From positions 1 through 64,000 of the forward strand of contig NZ_WOTA01000019.1 in NCBI RefSeq assembly GCF_011516825.1: 64,000 bases of DNA. Direction: 5' to 3'. Made by a program: the position numbers and the translations under genes. This DNA comes from Acetobacter oeni (GTDB lineage Bacteria > Pseudomonadota > Alphaproteobacteria > Acetobacterales > Acetobacteraceae). The notes below the pieces were generated by a model. The model was not told the origin of the DNA. It saw nothing but the letters and a program-made list of their open reading frames with translations, and did no database searches. Every line of letters begins with the position of its first letter. Position 1 is the first letter of the stretch. Shown here in pieces: positions 1 to 11,454 of this stretch.

Positions 1-34
1 GATACTGCGCTCGGGTGATTTCAGTCCAGGCCAT
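1..34 (-). CDS. IS5-family transposase, N-terminal fragment
   Basis: Only eleven codons are inside the window, read on the minus strand from an ATG at 34..32. The fragment MAWTEITRAQY is a typical start for IS5-group DDE transposases, where it precedes the 'LRYASD' segment. An in-frame ATG at 64..62 would add ten residues; the downstream start is preferred because it matches the family. The catalytic DDE residues lie outside the window, so activity cannot be judged. Confidence 0.6.
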   Translation of the reverse strand, partial: MAWTEITRAQY

Positions 35-110
35 CTTGATCTCATCAGGTTCTCGCAAACCCATGAATCATAACCTGCTGAAATCACTCAACTCATTTTC
101 GGTCAGACAC
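1..110 (-). mobile_element. end of an IS5-family insertion sequence (partial)
   Basis: The left edge holds the 5' end of a transposase gene reading off the window on the minus strand. Its first residues (MAWTEITRAQY) match the recalled start of IS5-family transposases common in acetic acid bacteria (IS1031/IS1452 type). The element's outer end is placed near 95-112, where homology of the neighbouring HNH gene stops after its VIAL residues. The stretch at 94-110 probably belongs to the terminal inverted repeat. The other end lies outside the window, so the repeat and the target duplication (a 3-4 bp TNA/CTCA type is possible) cannot be verified. Confidence 0.65.
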
Positions 111-342
111 TGAGGGCGATGACACTCGGCAGACGCATACGACGGCTTGGTGAGCGGACTTCCGTGTCATATTCGTTCAGCACGGAGACGCGATCAAGGC
201 AGACGGCCTTGATGGTATCCTGCCAGGACCACAGAGAGAGCGGAAAATAGGAAAGCGGCCTGAAATCGGCGTTCAGGACGAGAGATGGATAGTGCATACT
301 GCCACTGGTCAAAGCGCGTATCCTTTCCCGGAGACGGCTCAT
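103..342 (-). pseudogene. HNH endonuclease, 5' part, truncated by the IS element
   Basis: The 79-codon frame contains the conserved N-terminus of a widespread alphaproteobacterial HNH endonuclease: a VLNADFRPLSYFPLSLWSWQD segment and a later MRLPSVIAL segment. In the family the protein goes on for about 100 more residues carrying the zinc/HNH nuclease centre. Here the reading frame stops three residues after VIAL, exactly where the IS sequence begins. The catalytic part is therefore absent and the gene is almost certainly dead. Translation may start at the first Met (342) or at an internal Met (297) just before the conserved block; the latter fits the family better. It is divergent from gluQRS. 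Confidence 0.8.
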
Positions 343-502
343 GATTCTTACGGCGGTTTCGGAACAGAACGCCGTGGATCACGCGTCGTCGAGAACTGTC
401 GCAAAAACTATAGGCCCGAAAAATCCCGGACTGCAAGGAAGTGGCGTTTGCCGGAATATGAGATTTCCATGACAGATCTGTGTCGCAACGGCGGACTGAT
501 CT

Positions 503-1390
503 GTGGCCTCTGAGTTATGTCCGTCACGGGGAGTTGTAACGCGGTTTGCGCCCAGTCCGACGGGGCCGCTTCATCTCGGGCATGTGGCGGCGGGATTTTT
601 TGCCGCCCGTCATGCCGCCCCGTCCGGTCGGTTTCTGCTGCGGATTGAAGATATTGATATGCGGAGATGTCGGCAGCAGTTCATCGATGAGACGCTGGAA
701 GACCTTGCCTGGGCAGGGCTGCACTGGAGCGGAGCGGTTATCCGGCAATCCGGGCGGATGGGACTGTATCGGGAGACGCTGGAGGTTCTGACGGATCGGG
801 ATCTGGTTTATCCGTGTTTCTGCACACGGTCGGAGATTGCCAGGGAAGTAGCAGAAGCCGCGTCGGCGCCACATCATGCTCCGGACGGGAGTCTGGTTTA
901 TCCGGGAACGTGCCGGAGTCTGGATGCGGCAACGCGGGTGCGACGAATCGCGGCGGGTGAGCCTTATGCGTTGCGGCTGGATGTGAGGCGGGCGATGGCG
1001 GAGATCGGAGATGGCCCCCTCACCTTTCGGGAAGCGGATCGGGGCGATGTCGTCTGTGATCCGCTTGCGTTCGGGGATGTGGTGCTGGCGCGGCGGGATA
1101 TTCCGGCATCCTATAATCTGTGTGTCACACAGGATGATGCGGCGCAGGGCATCACGCTGGTTACGCGGGGCGAGGATTTGCGGGATGTGACCGCGATTCA
1201 TCGACTTTTACAGGAACTGATGGGCTGGCCTGCGCCGGACTATATGTTTCATCCGTTGCTTTGTGACGCCATGGGGAGGCGGCTTTCCAAGCGTGACGGA
1301 GCGTTGTCGATCCGGGCGATGCGGGAGGCCGGAATGACGGCCGGGGCGGTTCGGGCGGCGGCGGGTGTGGGATTGCTGTCTGAAGGCTGA
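503..1390 (+). CDS. gluQRS: glutamyl-Q tRNA(Asp) synthetase
   Basis: Paralogue of the glutamyl-tRNA synthetase catalytic domain that attaches glutamate to the queuosine at the wobble position of tRNA(Asp). The 295-residue length fits the family, which lacks the anticodon-binding domain. Visible signatures are the class I HIGH-type motif (PLHLGHV, about residues 22-28), a LRIEDID segment, a zinc-site pattern (CFC near residue 103 and a later YxxxC) and a KMSKS-type motif RLSKRDG near residue 260. The start is a GTG at 503; no closer in-frame ATG precedes the conserved RFAPSPTG block. The cytoplasmic enzyme stands alone, divergent from the broken HNH gene. No frameshift or missing motif is seen. 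Confidence 0.93.
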   Translation: MASELCPSRGVVTRFAPSPTGPLHLGHVAAGFFAARHAAPSGRFLLRIEDIDMRRCRQQFIDETLEDLAWAGLHWSGAVIRQSGRMGLYRETLEVLTDRDLVYPCFCTRSEIAREVAEAASAPHHAPDGSLVYPGTCRSLDAATRVRRIAAGEPYALRLDVRRAMAEIGDGPLTFREADRGDVVCDPLAFGDVVLARRDIPASYNLCVTQDDAAQGITLVTRGEDLRDVTAIHRLLQELMGWPAPDYMFHPLLCDAMGRRLSKRDGALSIRAMREAGMTAGAVRAAAGVGLLSEG

Positions 1391-1574
1391 AGCTCCGGAC
1401 GCGGCTGATCTTATCCGGCATGTTCTTGCGAACAGAGCTGTGGAGCGATGCTTTGAACAGCGACTTATTCCGATGACCGCTTTTTCGTTCCGGTGTCAGG
1501 CCCGTTTCTGGAAAGACATGGAATACGGTGTGGGTACAGAACAGTTCATTCGCTGGAAAATGGTGCGGATGTGA

Positions 1575-2882
<1,308 letters not shown>

Positions 2883-2893
2883 GGGGAACGGGT

Positions 2894-4141
2894 GTGACGG
2901 AGGTTTCAGGGACCGGAGTTTCTGAGGTCGGGGCTTCTGGTCCCCGGCTGGCGAAGCGGCTTGAAGGATTGCCGGCGCCGGCAACGATAGAAATGGCGCG
3001 GCGGGCGCGGGCGTTACGGGCGGAGGGTCACAATGTGATTTCTCTGGCGTTGGGCGAGCCTGATTTTGCGACGCCGTCTTATGCTGTCGAGGCGGCGCAT
3101 CGGGCGGCGCTGGCGGGGGATACGAAATACCCGCCGGTGGATGGCAAGCCGGCGCTGAAAGCGGCGATTGCACGGAAGTTCAGTCGCGAGAACGGGCTGG
3201 CGTTTGAGCCGGATGAGCTGATTGTCTGCAATGGCGGCAAGCAGGTCATTTTCAATGCGTTCATGGCGACGATCAATCCGGGTGATGAGGTTGTTGTTCC
3301 GGCACCTTACTGGGTGAGTTATCCGCTGATTGCGCGGATGTTTGGCGGGATTCCGGTTCATCCTGAATGTGACGAAGTGGATGGATTCAGTCTGCGGCCG
3401 GAGCGTCTGGCGGCGGTCATGACGTCGAAAACGAAGTGGCTGGTGCTGAATTTTCCGAACAACCCTTCGGGGGCGCTCTGTACGGATGAGGACCTGCGCG
3501 GGATTGCGGCGGTGCTGCGGGATTATCCGGATGTATGGATTCTCTCTGATGAGATCTACGAGCATCTTGTGTTCGACAATCATTCGTTCCGGTCTTTTGC
3601 AGCGATTGCGCCTGATTTGCGAGGCCGTGTGCTGACGATGAACGGGGTGGCGAAGGCTTACGCCATGACGGGATGGCGCGTGGGGTATGCCGGCGGCCCG
3701 CGTGAACTGATTGCGGCGATGCGGGTTGTTCAGGGCAATGCGACGTCGGGGGTCTGCACTGTGGCTCAGGCGGCAGCAGCAGCGGCGCTGGACGGCCCTT
3801 CGGACATGATCCGGGAGATGGTATCGACCTATGCGCGGCGGCGCTCGATGGTGGTGGACACGCTGCAGGCTGTTCCGGGGTTTACCTGTGCGGTGCCGTC
3901 TGGCGCGTTTTATGCCTATCCGGGAATTGCGGCCTGTCTTGGAAAAACGACGCGGGACGGGCGACTGTTGCGGACGGATACTGATTTCGCGATGGCGTTG
4001 CTCGAGCAGGCTTATGTCGCCACGGTACCCGGCAGCGCGTTCGGGCTGTCACCTTATCTGCGACTGTCCTGTGCTACGGCGGATGCTGATCTGAAAGAGG
4101 CCTGCGCCCGAATCGCCAGATTTGTTGAGACGCTGCGCTGA
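2894..4141 (+). CDS. second class I aminotransferase, tandem paralogue
   Basis: A 415-residue PLP enzyme clearly homologous to the preceding gene along its whole length. It shares [39 protein letters not shown]-type segments, the NFPNNPSGA block and the PLP-lysine motif [17 protein letters not shown]. It starts with GTG at 2894, with a GAGG Shine-Dalgarno in the 11-nt gap after the first gene. The N-terminus carries about 20 extra residues (rich in Ser, Gly and Val) before the conserved core. The tandem arrangement points to local duplication followed by divergence. The second copy may have shifted towards another amino acid (aromatic, branched-chain or prephenate); this is inference. Confidence 0.87.
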   Translation: MTEVSGTGVSEVGASGPRLAKRLEGLPAPATIEMARRARALRAEGHNVISLALGEPDFATPSYAVEAAHRAALAGDTKYPPVDGKPALKAAIARKFSRENGLAFEPDELIVCNGGKQVIFNAFMATINPGDEVVVPAPYWVSYPLIARMFGGIPVHPECDEVDGFSLRPERLAAVMTSKTKWLVLNFPNNPSGALCTDEDLRGIAAVLRDYPDVWILSDEIYEHLVFDNHSFRSFAAIAPDLRGRVLTMNGVAKAYAMTGWRVGYAGGPRELIAAMRVVQGNATSGVCTVAQAAAAAALDGPSDMIREMVSTYARRRSMVVDTLQAVPGFTCAVPSGAFYAYPGIAACLGKTTRDGRLLRTDTDFAMALLEQAYVATVPGSAFGLSPYLRLSCATADADLKEACARIARFVETLR

Positions 4142-4151
4142 CCGGACGGGA

Positions 4152-5000
4152 CTATTTGTTCCGCCTGTGCGTCAGCTGAGATTGCAGCTGGCGCAGTGAC
4201 CTGACAACGGGCGTGGGGAAAATGTCTCTCAGAGCTATCTGGACACGACGATTGAGAGGCATATCGGGACGCCGGAAGTAGCGTGTCTTGTTGAACGCTG
4301 TGTGCAGCGGGTTGCTTGTCTGCGTATAGAAATAGGCAATGAGAGCCAGGCGCGGGCGTTCGCCGGGCAGCGCCGTCGGGTAACCATGCGCGGCGATCGT
4401 TGACTGACCCATGATGACAGTTCGGCCGAAGAGCGGCAGGATGCTGACGGCGGCGCGATTTTCTTCCATGTTCCACAATTCGAGCGCGCCACCATCCGCT
4501 TCGGTCCAGTCCGTGTTCAGATAGGTGATTACCGCGACACGATTCCGGAATCCGGTTGTGGGATGGGTCTGGAAATCGACATGAATTTCGAAATGGCCGT
4601 TTGCGTTGGCCTGGTGAATACCTCCGCCCAGGAGTGTGCTGTCGGGCATCAGGGCATGGATGCCTGTAATGGATTCCAGAAAAAATATAAATTCGGAAGA
4701 ATTTGTGAAGGCAAAATAACGGGCTGTCTGGGGCGGCAAACCCGCCATGCCATCTGTCGCCCGTTTCTTCTGGAGAGCCGTATAATGCGGAACCCAGTGA
4801 TCGGAACGAAGGCTGTGTATCTCGTCCGCTATGGTCTTGAGAAAAGCCTGCTCGAACAGGCCGTCGAGCACCAGATGAGGAAACGGGTCCGCATATTCAA
4901 AGGTTTTGGCAAGGGTCTGCGCTTCTGTGGAAGAAGGAGAACACCACAACGGAACATTGGCTTGTGCCGCTGCAGAACTCAGAAATTCTTTCGTGGACAT
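4152..5000 (-). CDS. 2-oxoglutarate/Fe(II)-dependent oxygenase (prolyl-4-hydroxylase-like)
   Basis: This 282-residue protein carries the double-stranded beta-helix pattern of 2OG/Fe(II) oxygenases. An HxD iron motif lies in EIHVDFQTHP near residue 150, a distal iron-binding His in IAAHGYP near residue 215, and the 2OG-binding Arg shortly after in RPRLALIAYFYT. A GGALELW segment is typical of the PF13640 group. The C-terminal 50 residues are basic and not conserved in my memory. No signal peptide is seen. Related proteins act on proteins or on sugars in surface polysaccharide loci; the substrate here is unknown. It is convergent with the aminotransferases (10-nt gap) and divergent from pepF, with about 200 nt of A+T-richer promoter space. 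Confidence 0.8.
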   Translation of the reverse strand: MSTKEFLSSAAAQANVPLWCSPSSTEAQTLAKTFEYADPFPHLVLDGLFEQAFLKTIADEIHSLRSDHWVPHYTALQKKRATDGMAGLPPQTARYFAFTNSSEFIFFLESITGIHALMPDSTLLGGGIHQANANGHFEIHVDFQTHPTTGFRNRVAVITYLNTDWTEADGGALELWNMEENRAAVSILPLFGRTVIMGQSTIAAHGYPTALPGERPRLALIAYFYTQTSNPLHTAFNKTRYFRRPDMPLNRRVQIALRDIFPTPVVRSLRQLQSQLTHRRNK

Positions 5001-5198
5001 CAGACTCTGATCTTTCCACAGGCAGAGAACAGACGAGGCATCATATTCAGCTCATGCGTATGTTAATTTTTAATGCTCACCTGGTATTTTTAGGTGACGA
5101 AGATTAACGAAATAAAAACATAGGGTGGGCGAGGTCAGGGTTAAGGTCGTCATTTTATACCGGTGGACTGGACATGATGACGGTGGCACGGTGTTGTC

Positions 5199-6881
5199 AT
5201 GATTCCAGCATTTCCCTCCCTCACCTTTCCCCGCCCCACGGAAACCAGCCTGACGGATGGTTTCGGGGCAGTTGTCGCTCTGCTTGATGCGGGTGATCTG
5301 AGAGCGGCACTTGAGCGGTTCGACCGGGAGCGCCGCACGCTGGATAGCTGGGCGTCGCTCGTTTATCTGCAATTTTCACAGGACACGACGAGTAAAGCGA
5401 GCAAGGCTGAGCGGGATTATGCCGATAAGCTGGGACCAAAGGCGACGGCGCATGAGGTGACGATCAAGAAGCGTCTGCTGGCTGATGCTGACCGGGCGGC
5501 TCTGGTTGAAATTGCTGGCGCGCATGTTGTGCAACTATGGGAAAGGGATGTCACGACGTTTGATTCCCGGATTGAATCGGCGCTTGAGGAAGAATCGCGT
5601 CTGTGCAGCGAATATACGGCGCTGCTGGCTTCGGCGCGGATTACGGTTGCGGGGGAGACGGTCAATCTTTCAGGTCTTGCTCCCTGGCTGGAGAACGCGG
5701 ACCGGAGGGTTCGTCATGAAGCGGAACAGGCGCGCTGGGCTTTTTTTGCCGAGCATGGCGACACACTCGACACGCTGTATGCCCGACTGGTTACGTTGCG
5801 AACGGAGATGGCGCGGACGCTGGGGTTCGGGAGTTATATGCCGCTGGGCTATCGACGGATGCGGCGGGTGGATTATGGACCGGACCAGGTGGCCCGGTTT
5901 CGCGAGGAGGTTCTGACGCATGTGACTCCGCTGGTGGCCAGGCTGCTGGAGGAACGGCGGGCGGAAATGGGCTGGGACCATCTGTGTTACTGGGATGAGA
6001 ACTTCATTGATCCGAAGGGCAATCCGAAACCGGCTGGCGGTTACGATCTGCTGATTGAACGGGCGCAGACGATGTTTGACCGGATGTCGGGCGGGCTCGG
6101 GCCGTTTTTTTCAGAGATGGTGAATGGTGGTTATCTCGATCTGAAAAACCGGGACGGCAAAGCAGGCGGCGGGTTCTGCACGGCATTTCCAGATGTGGGG
6201 ATGCCGTTCATTTTTGCAAACTTCAATGGCACGCATGGGGATATCAGTGTTTTCACGCATGAGATGGGTCATGCGTATCAGAACTGGCGCAGTCGGGATC
6301 TGCCATCGATTGATGAGTTATGGCCGACGATGGAGGCGGCGGAGATTGACTCGATGGGGCTGGAGTTTCTGACCTGGCCGCATATGGAACTGATGGTTGA
6401 GGATGGAGCAGCGGATCGGTTTCGTCGGATGCACCTGATCGGATCACTGAGTTTTCTGCCCTATGGTGTCTGTGTGGATCATTTTCAGCATGAGGTTTAT
6501 GCCCGTCCTGAGATGACGCCTGCGGAGCGACATGAAACATGGCGACGTCTGGAGCGGCTGTATATGCCGTGGCGCGATTATGGAGATATTGCTTATCCCG
6601 CGAAGGGCGGACGCTGGCAGGCGCAGGGGCATATTTACAAATCTCCTTTCTATTACATTGATTATACGCTGGCGCTGTGTTGCGCGATGCAGCTTTGGCT
6701 AAAGTCCCGCCGGGATGAACCCGGAGCGATGGCAGCTTATGAGGGGCTATGCGCACGGGGTGGTTCGGCACCGTTTACGACGCTGGTTGCCGGGGCGGGA
6801 CTGGTTTCACCGTTTGAGCCGGGTGCGCTGGCGGATGTGGTTCGGGAGGCATCGGGGGTGCTGGGCGTAACAGCAGCGTAG
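5199..6881 (+). CDS. pepF: M3 family oligoendopeptidase F
   Basis: Zinc oligopeptidase of the thimet/PepF family (M3B), acting on short peptides in the cytoplasm. The 560-residue length suits the family. The zinc motif HExxH appears as VFTHEMGHAYQNW near residue 353, and the downstream glutamate ligand is expected in TMEAAEIDSMGLEF about 25 residues on. The N-terminal helical domain is intact, and the final third contains the typical YxxGRWQAQGHIYKSPFYYIDYTLA-like segment (Tyr residues line the active site in the family). The ATG at 5199 has only a weak ribosome-binding site. The gene stands alone and is followed by a long gene-poor stretch. Confidence 0.92.
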   Translation: MIPAFPSLTFPRPTETSLTDGFGAVVALLDAGDLRAALERFDRERRTLDSWASLVYLQFSQDTTSKASKAERDYADKLGPKATAHEVTIKKRLLADADRAALVEIAGAHVVQLWERDVTTFDSRIESALEEESRLCSEYTALLASARITVAGETVNLSGLAPWLENADRRVRHEAEQARWAFFAEHGDTLDTLYARLVTLRTEMARTLGFGSYMPLGYRRMRRVDYGPDQVARFREEVLTHVTPLVARLLEERRAEMGWDHLCYWDENFIDPKGNPKPAGGYDLLIERAQTMFDRMSGGLGPFFSEMVNGGYLDLKNRDGKAGGGFCTAFPDVGMPFIFANFNGTHGDISVFTHEMGHAYQNWRSRDLPSIDELWPTMEAAEIDSMGLEFLTWPHMELMVEDGAADRFRRMHLIGSLSFLPYGVCVDHFQHEVYARPEMTPAERHETWRRLERLYMPWRDYGDIAYPAKGGRWQAQGHIYKSPFYYIDYTLALCCAMQLWLKSRRDEPGAMAAYEGLCARGGSAPFTTLVAGAGLVSPFEPGALADVVREASGVLGVTAA

Positions 6882-8591
6882 GGCAAGTCTTATAGAAAAC
6901 GCGATTCCGGCACTGGAAAGGGAGCCGGCACTCATCATGGCAGGATGGATTTGGGCCGATATGATTGCGTTCTGAGCTCTCCGCTGGTGCTGGCACGGTT
7001 TGTTCTCCACCAGTTACGGAAACGGAAGCATAGATGCGGATACTTCGGGATCGTGGGTTATGACCGGTGTCGGGTTCTGGCTTTTGGGCAGTTCAGGAAA
7101 AGATGACTAGTCAGTTCTTCAGGGAATCGGCGGGTCGCTGATTTCCGGAGTGATCTTCAGCCTCGACCTAAAAACATGGCGGAAGCGGAACGGGTTTTGC
7201 GAACTGGTGGCGTGACATGGCAACCCGGCACAATGATCACTGGTCTGCCGTCATCGGCGTCGTAACGGGGAGATTGTCCGGTGACTGCTATGGATATGGA
7301 AAAGGTGCCGTTCCTGCCTGGACTGACTCCTGGCGTAATCTGGTACGATACGGAAGACGATCAGTCCGCAGAACCAACTCGTGAGTGATCTTTTCCTGAG
7401 CGCAGATACGAGCGGGTCGGATCGTGACCGGTATCCGCGTGGCTCAGAATAGCGTGGAGACGCACATGTGTCAGCAGATCGAGCCGATTGCGCGAAGACA
7501 GTTTTCATTTACGCTTCCGCCTGTTCCAAAATTGCTGCTGATGCACGAACAGGCATGAGGTACCAGCAACGTAAACTCCGACACGGATATGGACGCCGAA
7601 CTCATGACGAACATGGCGTGAAGAAGTAAGGTGTACCGTGCGGGTGGGGCCTGCTATTGGAACCCCACAAAGCGCTCCGCCTCAGAAGGCGTGCTACGGC
7701 TTGGAGATTAATCACCGTGTCGCCGCGCATTGCTCCTGACTCCTGTCAGAAAGCCATCCGCACCTGCCTGTTTTTTTAAAAACGAGCTGATAAGAATGAC
7801 TGTCATCACTGAACGATACACAGACAGGGTTCTCCGAAAACCCGGCATTGCGCCATCTGGCGCATGGCTCCGGCAAAGAGAACATCACGGTGTCACCGTG
7901 TGTGCGACGAGCACCCTCTTTTCCCGTGTTGTCTTGCTCAACGGAAAAACCTTCAAAGCCGGTTCGGGCCAGTGGATAGAAAACAGGCGATCAGAAGAAA
8001 ACATCTTCGCTTTCCGAAAACAGCAGAGATATCGATTTTCGAATCAGTGCTTTCCTCAACCTGCGTGGCTGACACCGAGAAGCATCCGAGCATAAGATGA
8101 TGTGCACTTTCGGTAATCAGACCGGCTCTGCGTGAAAATTCAGAACTATTTCTTGTCATCACCTGAAATAGTTCCCGGGAGAAAACGGCGCGCACCGGGC
8201 GGTACAAGACTGCGAGTTTTCCCCTGTCCAATGTTAGCCATTTTTTCCTGGACAGCACACTTGCCATGGCAGTGAAGCGTTTCCCGGATCGGGGCTTGCC
8301 ATCAAAACCGGCTCCGCTTCGCTTTTTGCAGAGGGAGATTACTTCTGATGAGGCTCTGAGAAAACAATAAACTGTCGTTTATTCAGTCCGATAAACCCCA
8401 CGAAGGCGCGGATAATCCCACGAAATTTCATATTCATAACAGGTTAATTCCAGAGATTCCGACGAGCACTGTTTTCCGGCAAGGGCATAGCCTTGATGAA
8501 GCGGGAGGGGAGTTGCGCCCTCGTTCTGGAATTTTTCGGTCGTCAGGAATTCTCTCGTTTCGCTCCGGACAATCCGTACTCATGAACAAAT
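6882..8591. other. 1.7-kb stretch without a recognisable gene
   Basis: All six frames contain only short ORFs without family signatures or good ribosome-binding sites. Around 7050-7160 the plus strand encodes a short hydrophobic run interrupted by stops and frame changes (for example MTGVGFWLLG then, in a shifted frame, GIGGSLISGVIFSLDLKTW). This looks like the remains of a small membrane protein gene. A perfect 7-bp inverted repeat with one-base spacer lies at 7886-7900. The longest ORF (121 codons, 7730-8095) has no recognised motif and is judged spurious. The region most likely represents decayed accessory DNA between pepF and groEL. Confidence 0.5.
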
Positions 8592-8626
8592 AAAAAAAGG
8601 GAGAGCGAAACCGCCCTCCCCTTTTT
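8592..8626 (-). terminator. rho-independent terminator of groESL
   Basis: Read on the minus strand 26 nt after the groEL stop, a G-rich arm (AGGGGAGGGCG) pairs with CGCTCTCCCTT through one mismatch around a GTTT loop. A run of seven T follows. Position, stem strength and the T-run fit an intrinsic terminator for the groES-groEL transcript. An A-run on the other side could let it act in both directions. Confidence 0.85.
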
Positions 8627-8651
8627 GGTGTGAAACTGACAGTCGACCGGA

Positions 8652-10307
<1,656 letters not shown>

Positions 10308-10349
10308 TTAAAGGATTGAAAACGATCAGAAAGGGGGATCAGAGCCGGA

Positions 10350-10643
10350 TCAGGAGGCGATCACGCCCATAATGTCGCTTTCTTTCATGATCAGCAGTTC
10401 TTCGCTGCCGATTTTAACTTCGGTGCCGGACCATTTGCCGAACAGCACACGGTCGCCAGCCTTGACGTCCAGAGCCACGATCTGGCCCTGCTCGTTACGG
10501 GCGCCGGGGCCGACCGATACGACCTCGCCTTCCATAGGCTTTTCTTTAGCTGTGTCGGGAATAATGATGCCGCCAACGGTCTTCTCATCGCTTGTTACGC
10601 GACGAACCACCACACGGTCATGCAGGGGACGAAATTTCGTCAT
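10350..10643 (-). CDS. groES: co-chaperonin GroES (Hsp10)
   Basis: A 97-residue co-chaperonin forming the heptameric lid of GroEL. It starts [15 protein letters not shown], carries the mobile-loop [13 protein letters not shown] segment near residue 25, and ends with the typical [12 protein letters not shown]. The open frame reaches 12 codons further upstream, but the ATG at 10643 is the family start and has a GGAG about 7 nt before it. It is the first gene of the operon. About 90-150 nt upstream lie two inverted repeats of the HrcA/CIRCE type and a heat-shock-like promoter, so control by HrcA and probably RpoH is expected. Confidence 0.99.
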   Translation of the reverse strand: MTKFRPLHDRVVVRRVTSDEKTVGGIIIPDTAKEKPMEGEVVSVGPGARNEQGQIVALDVKAGDRVLFGKWSGTEVKIGSEELLIMKESDIMGVIAS

Positions 10644-10730
10644 TATGGATCGCTCCACATTCTTATTTTGGGACGGCACCCTCAGGTCAAGCGACGCCGC
10701 CTCTTGCCACGCGCTCTACGCCGCGGTGCG

Positions 10731-10757
10731 TTAGCACTCCCACCCCGGGAGTGCCAC
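10731..10757. promoter_or_regulatory. CIRCE operator (HrcA site), upstream of groES
   Basis: The plus strand reads TTAGCACTC, nine bases, then GAGTGCCAC. The consensus is TTAGCACTC-N9-GAGTGCTAA, so the left arm is perfect and the right arm has two or three changes at the end. It lies directly downstream of the putative -10 box and about 90 nt before the groES start, the usual position for repression by HrcA. Confidence 0.93.
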
Positions 10758-10761
10758 AGAT

Positions 10762-10790
10762 GAGATAGGAGTGCCCTGAGAGAGTGTCAA
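10762..10790 (-). promoter_or_regulatory. groESL promoter, sigma-70/RpoH-like
   Basis: On the minus strand TTGACA (10790..10785) is followed after 17 bases by TATCTC (10767..10762). Written in the recalled alphaproteobacterial RpoH form it is CTTG, about 18 bases, then CCTATCTC, which fits that consensus closely. The transcript would start just upstream of or within the CIRCE operator at 10731-10757. Sequence alone cannot say whether the housekeeping or the heat-shock sigma factor uses it. Confidence 0.75.
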
Positions 10791-10796
10791 GGCGGG

Positions 10797-10823
10797 TTGG
10801 CACTTTTCTTTGTTGAGTGCCAG
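10797..10823. promoter_or_regulatory. second, degenerate CIRCE-like inverted repeat
   Basis: The plus strand reads TTGGCACTT, exactly nine bases, then GAGTGCCAG. Against the CIRCE consensus the left arm has two mismatches and the right arm two, with the spacing preserved. It lies just upstream of the -35 box, so the promoter is bracketed by two CIRCE-like elements. Binding by HrcA is inferred. Confidence 0.6.
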
Positions 10824-11129
10824 ATTTCTGAATTTATCTGCATTTTTCCAAAAATGGAGATACAGATAACCCATAATTCAGGCACTTCTGTTTTCGCCGG
10901 ATCACAACGGAAAACAGGCACTGTAATTATGACAGATACAGGAAATGATAAGATCAGCCGGTCATCGTGCCCGATGAGAGAAGACCGGTCAGGATTCAGC
11001 CTGAATGTTCAGGCAAACACATTCAGAGCCAGCGCGGATGTGAAACACGACCCGCCGTCAGGCCCTGACTGTATCAGTTCAATCCGCAGGGTGCCTGCTG
11101 GCCGTTTTCACGACCAGTGGCACGCAGCC

Positions 11130-11333
11130 TCAGATTGTTTTCAGGTTCGTCGCGGCGGCTTTGCCGCGCTCGGTGACCAGTTCGTAGCTGACTTTCTCAT
11201 TCTCAGTGAGACCCGTCAGGCCCGCAGCCTGCACGGCAGTGATGTGGACGAAAACGTCCTTGTCGCCATCGTCAGGCTGAATGAAGCCGAAGCCCTTTGT
11301 CGCATTGAACCATTTTACTGTGCCGGTGGGCAT
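11130..11333 (-). CDS. cold-shock protein (CspA family)
   Basis: A 67-residue single cold-shock domain that binds single-stranded RNA/DNA. The RNP1 motif appears as [11 protein letters not shown] and RNP2 as DVFVHITAV, after the [10 protein letters not shown] start. The ATG at 11333 is chosen because the domain begins there and AGGAAGG lies about 10 nt upstream; the upstream open frame is not conserved. The roughly 120-nt leader between this gene and the divergently read stretch may hold the long 5' UTR usual for csp genes, but I see no clear structure. It is monocistronic as far as the sequence shows. Confidence 0.95.
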   Translation of the reverse strand: MPTGTVKWFNATKGFGFIQPDDGDKDVFVHITAVQAAGLTGLTENEKVSYELVTERGKAAATNLKTI

Positions 11334-11454
11334 TGGAAACATCCTTCCTCGTAGAGCGCGACCCGACCAGAGGACGAGCGCACCGGTCAGTTGGACAACC
11401 ACACTCTGTGGTGCCTCTGACTTATGTACATCCGCTCATGATCCGGTCCGATTG

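Noticed and set aside
7730-8095. 121-codon ORF in the gene-poor region
   Set aside because: It has no ribosome-binding site, no recognisable motif and an atypical composition; it is not reported as a gene.
10797-11354. 185-codon plus-strand ORF between groES and the cold-shock gene
   Set aside because: It overlaps the CIRCE region and is antisense to the cold-shock gene; no family features.
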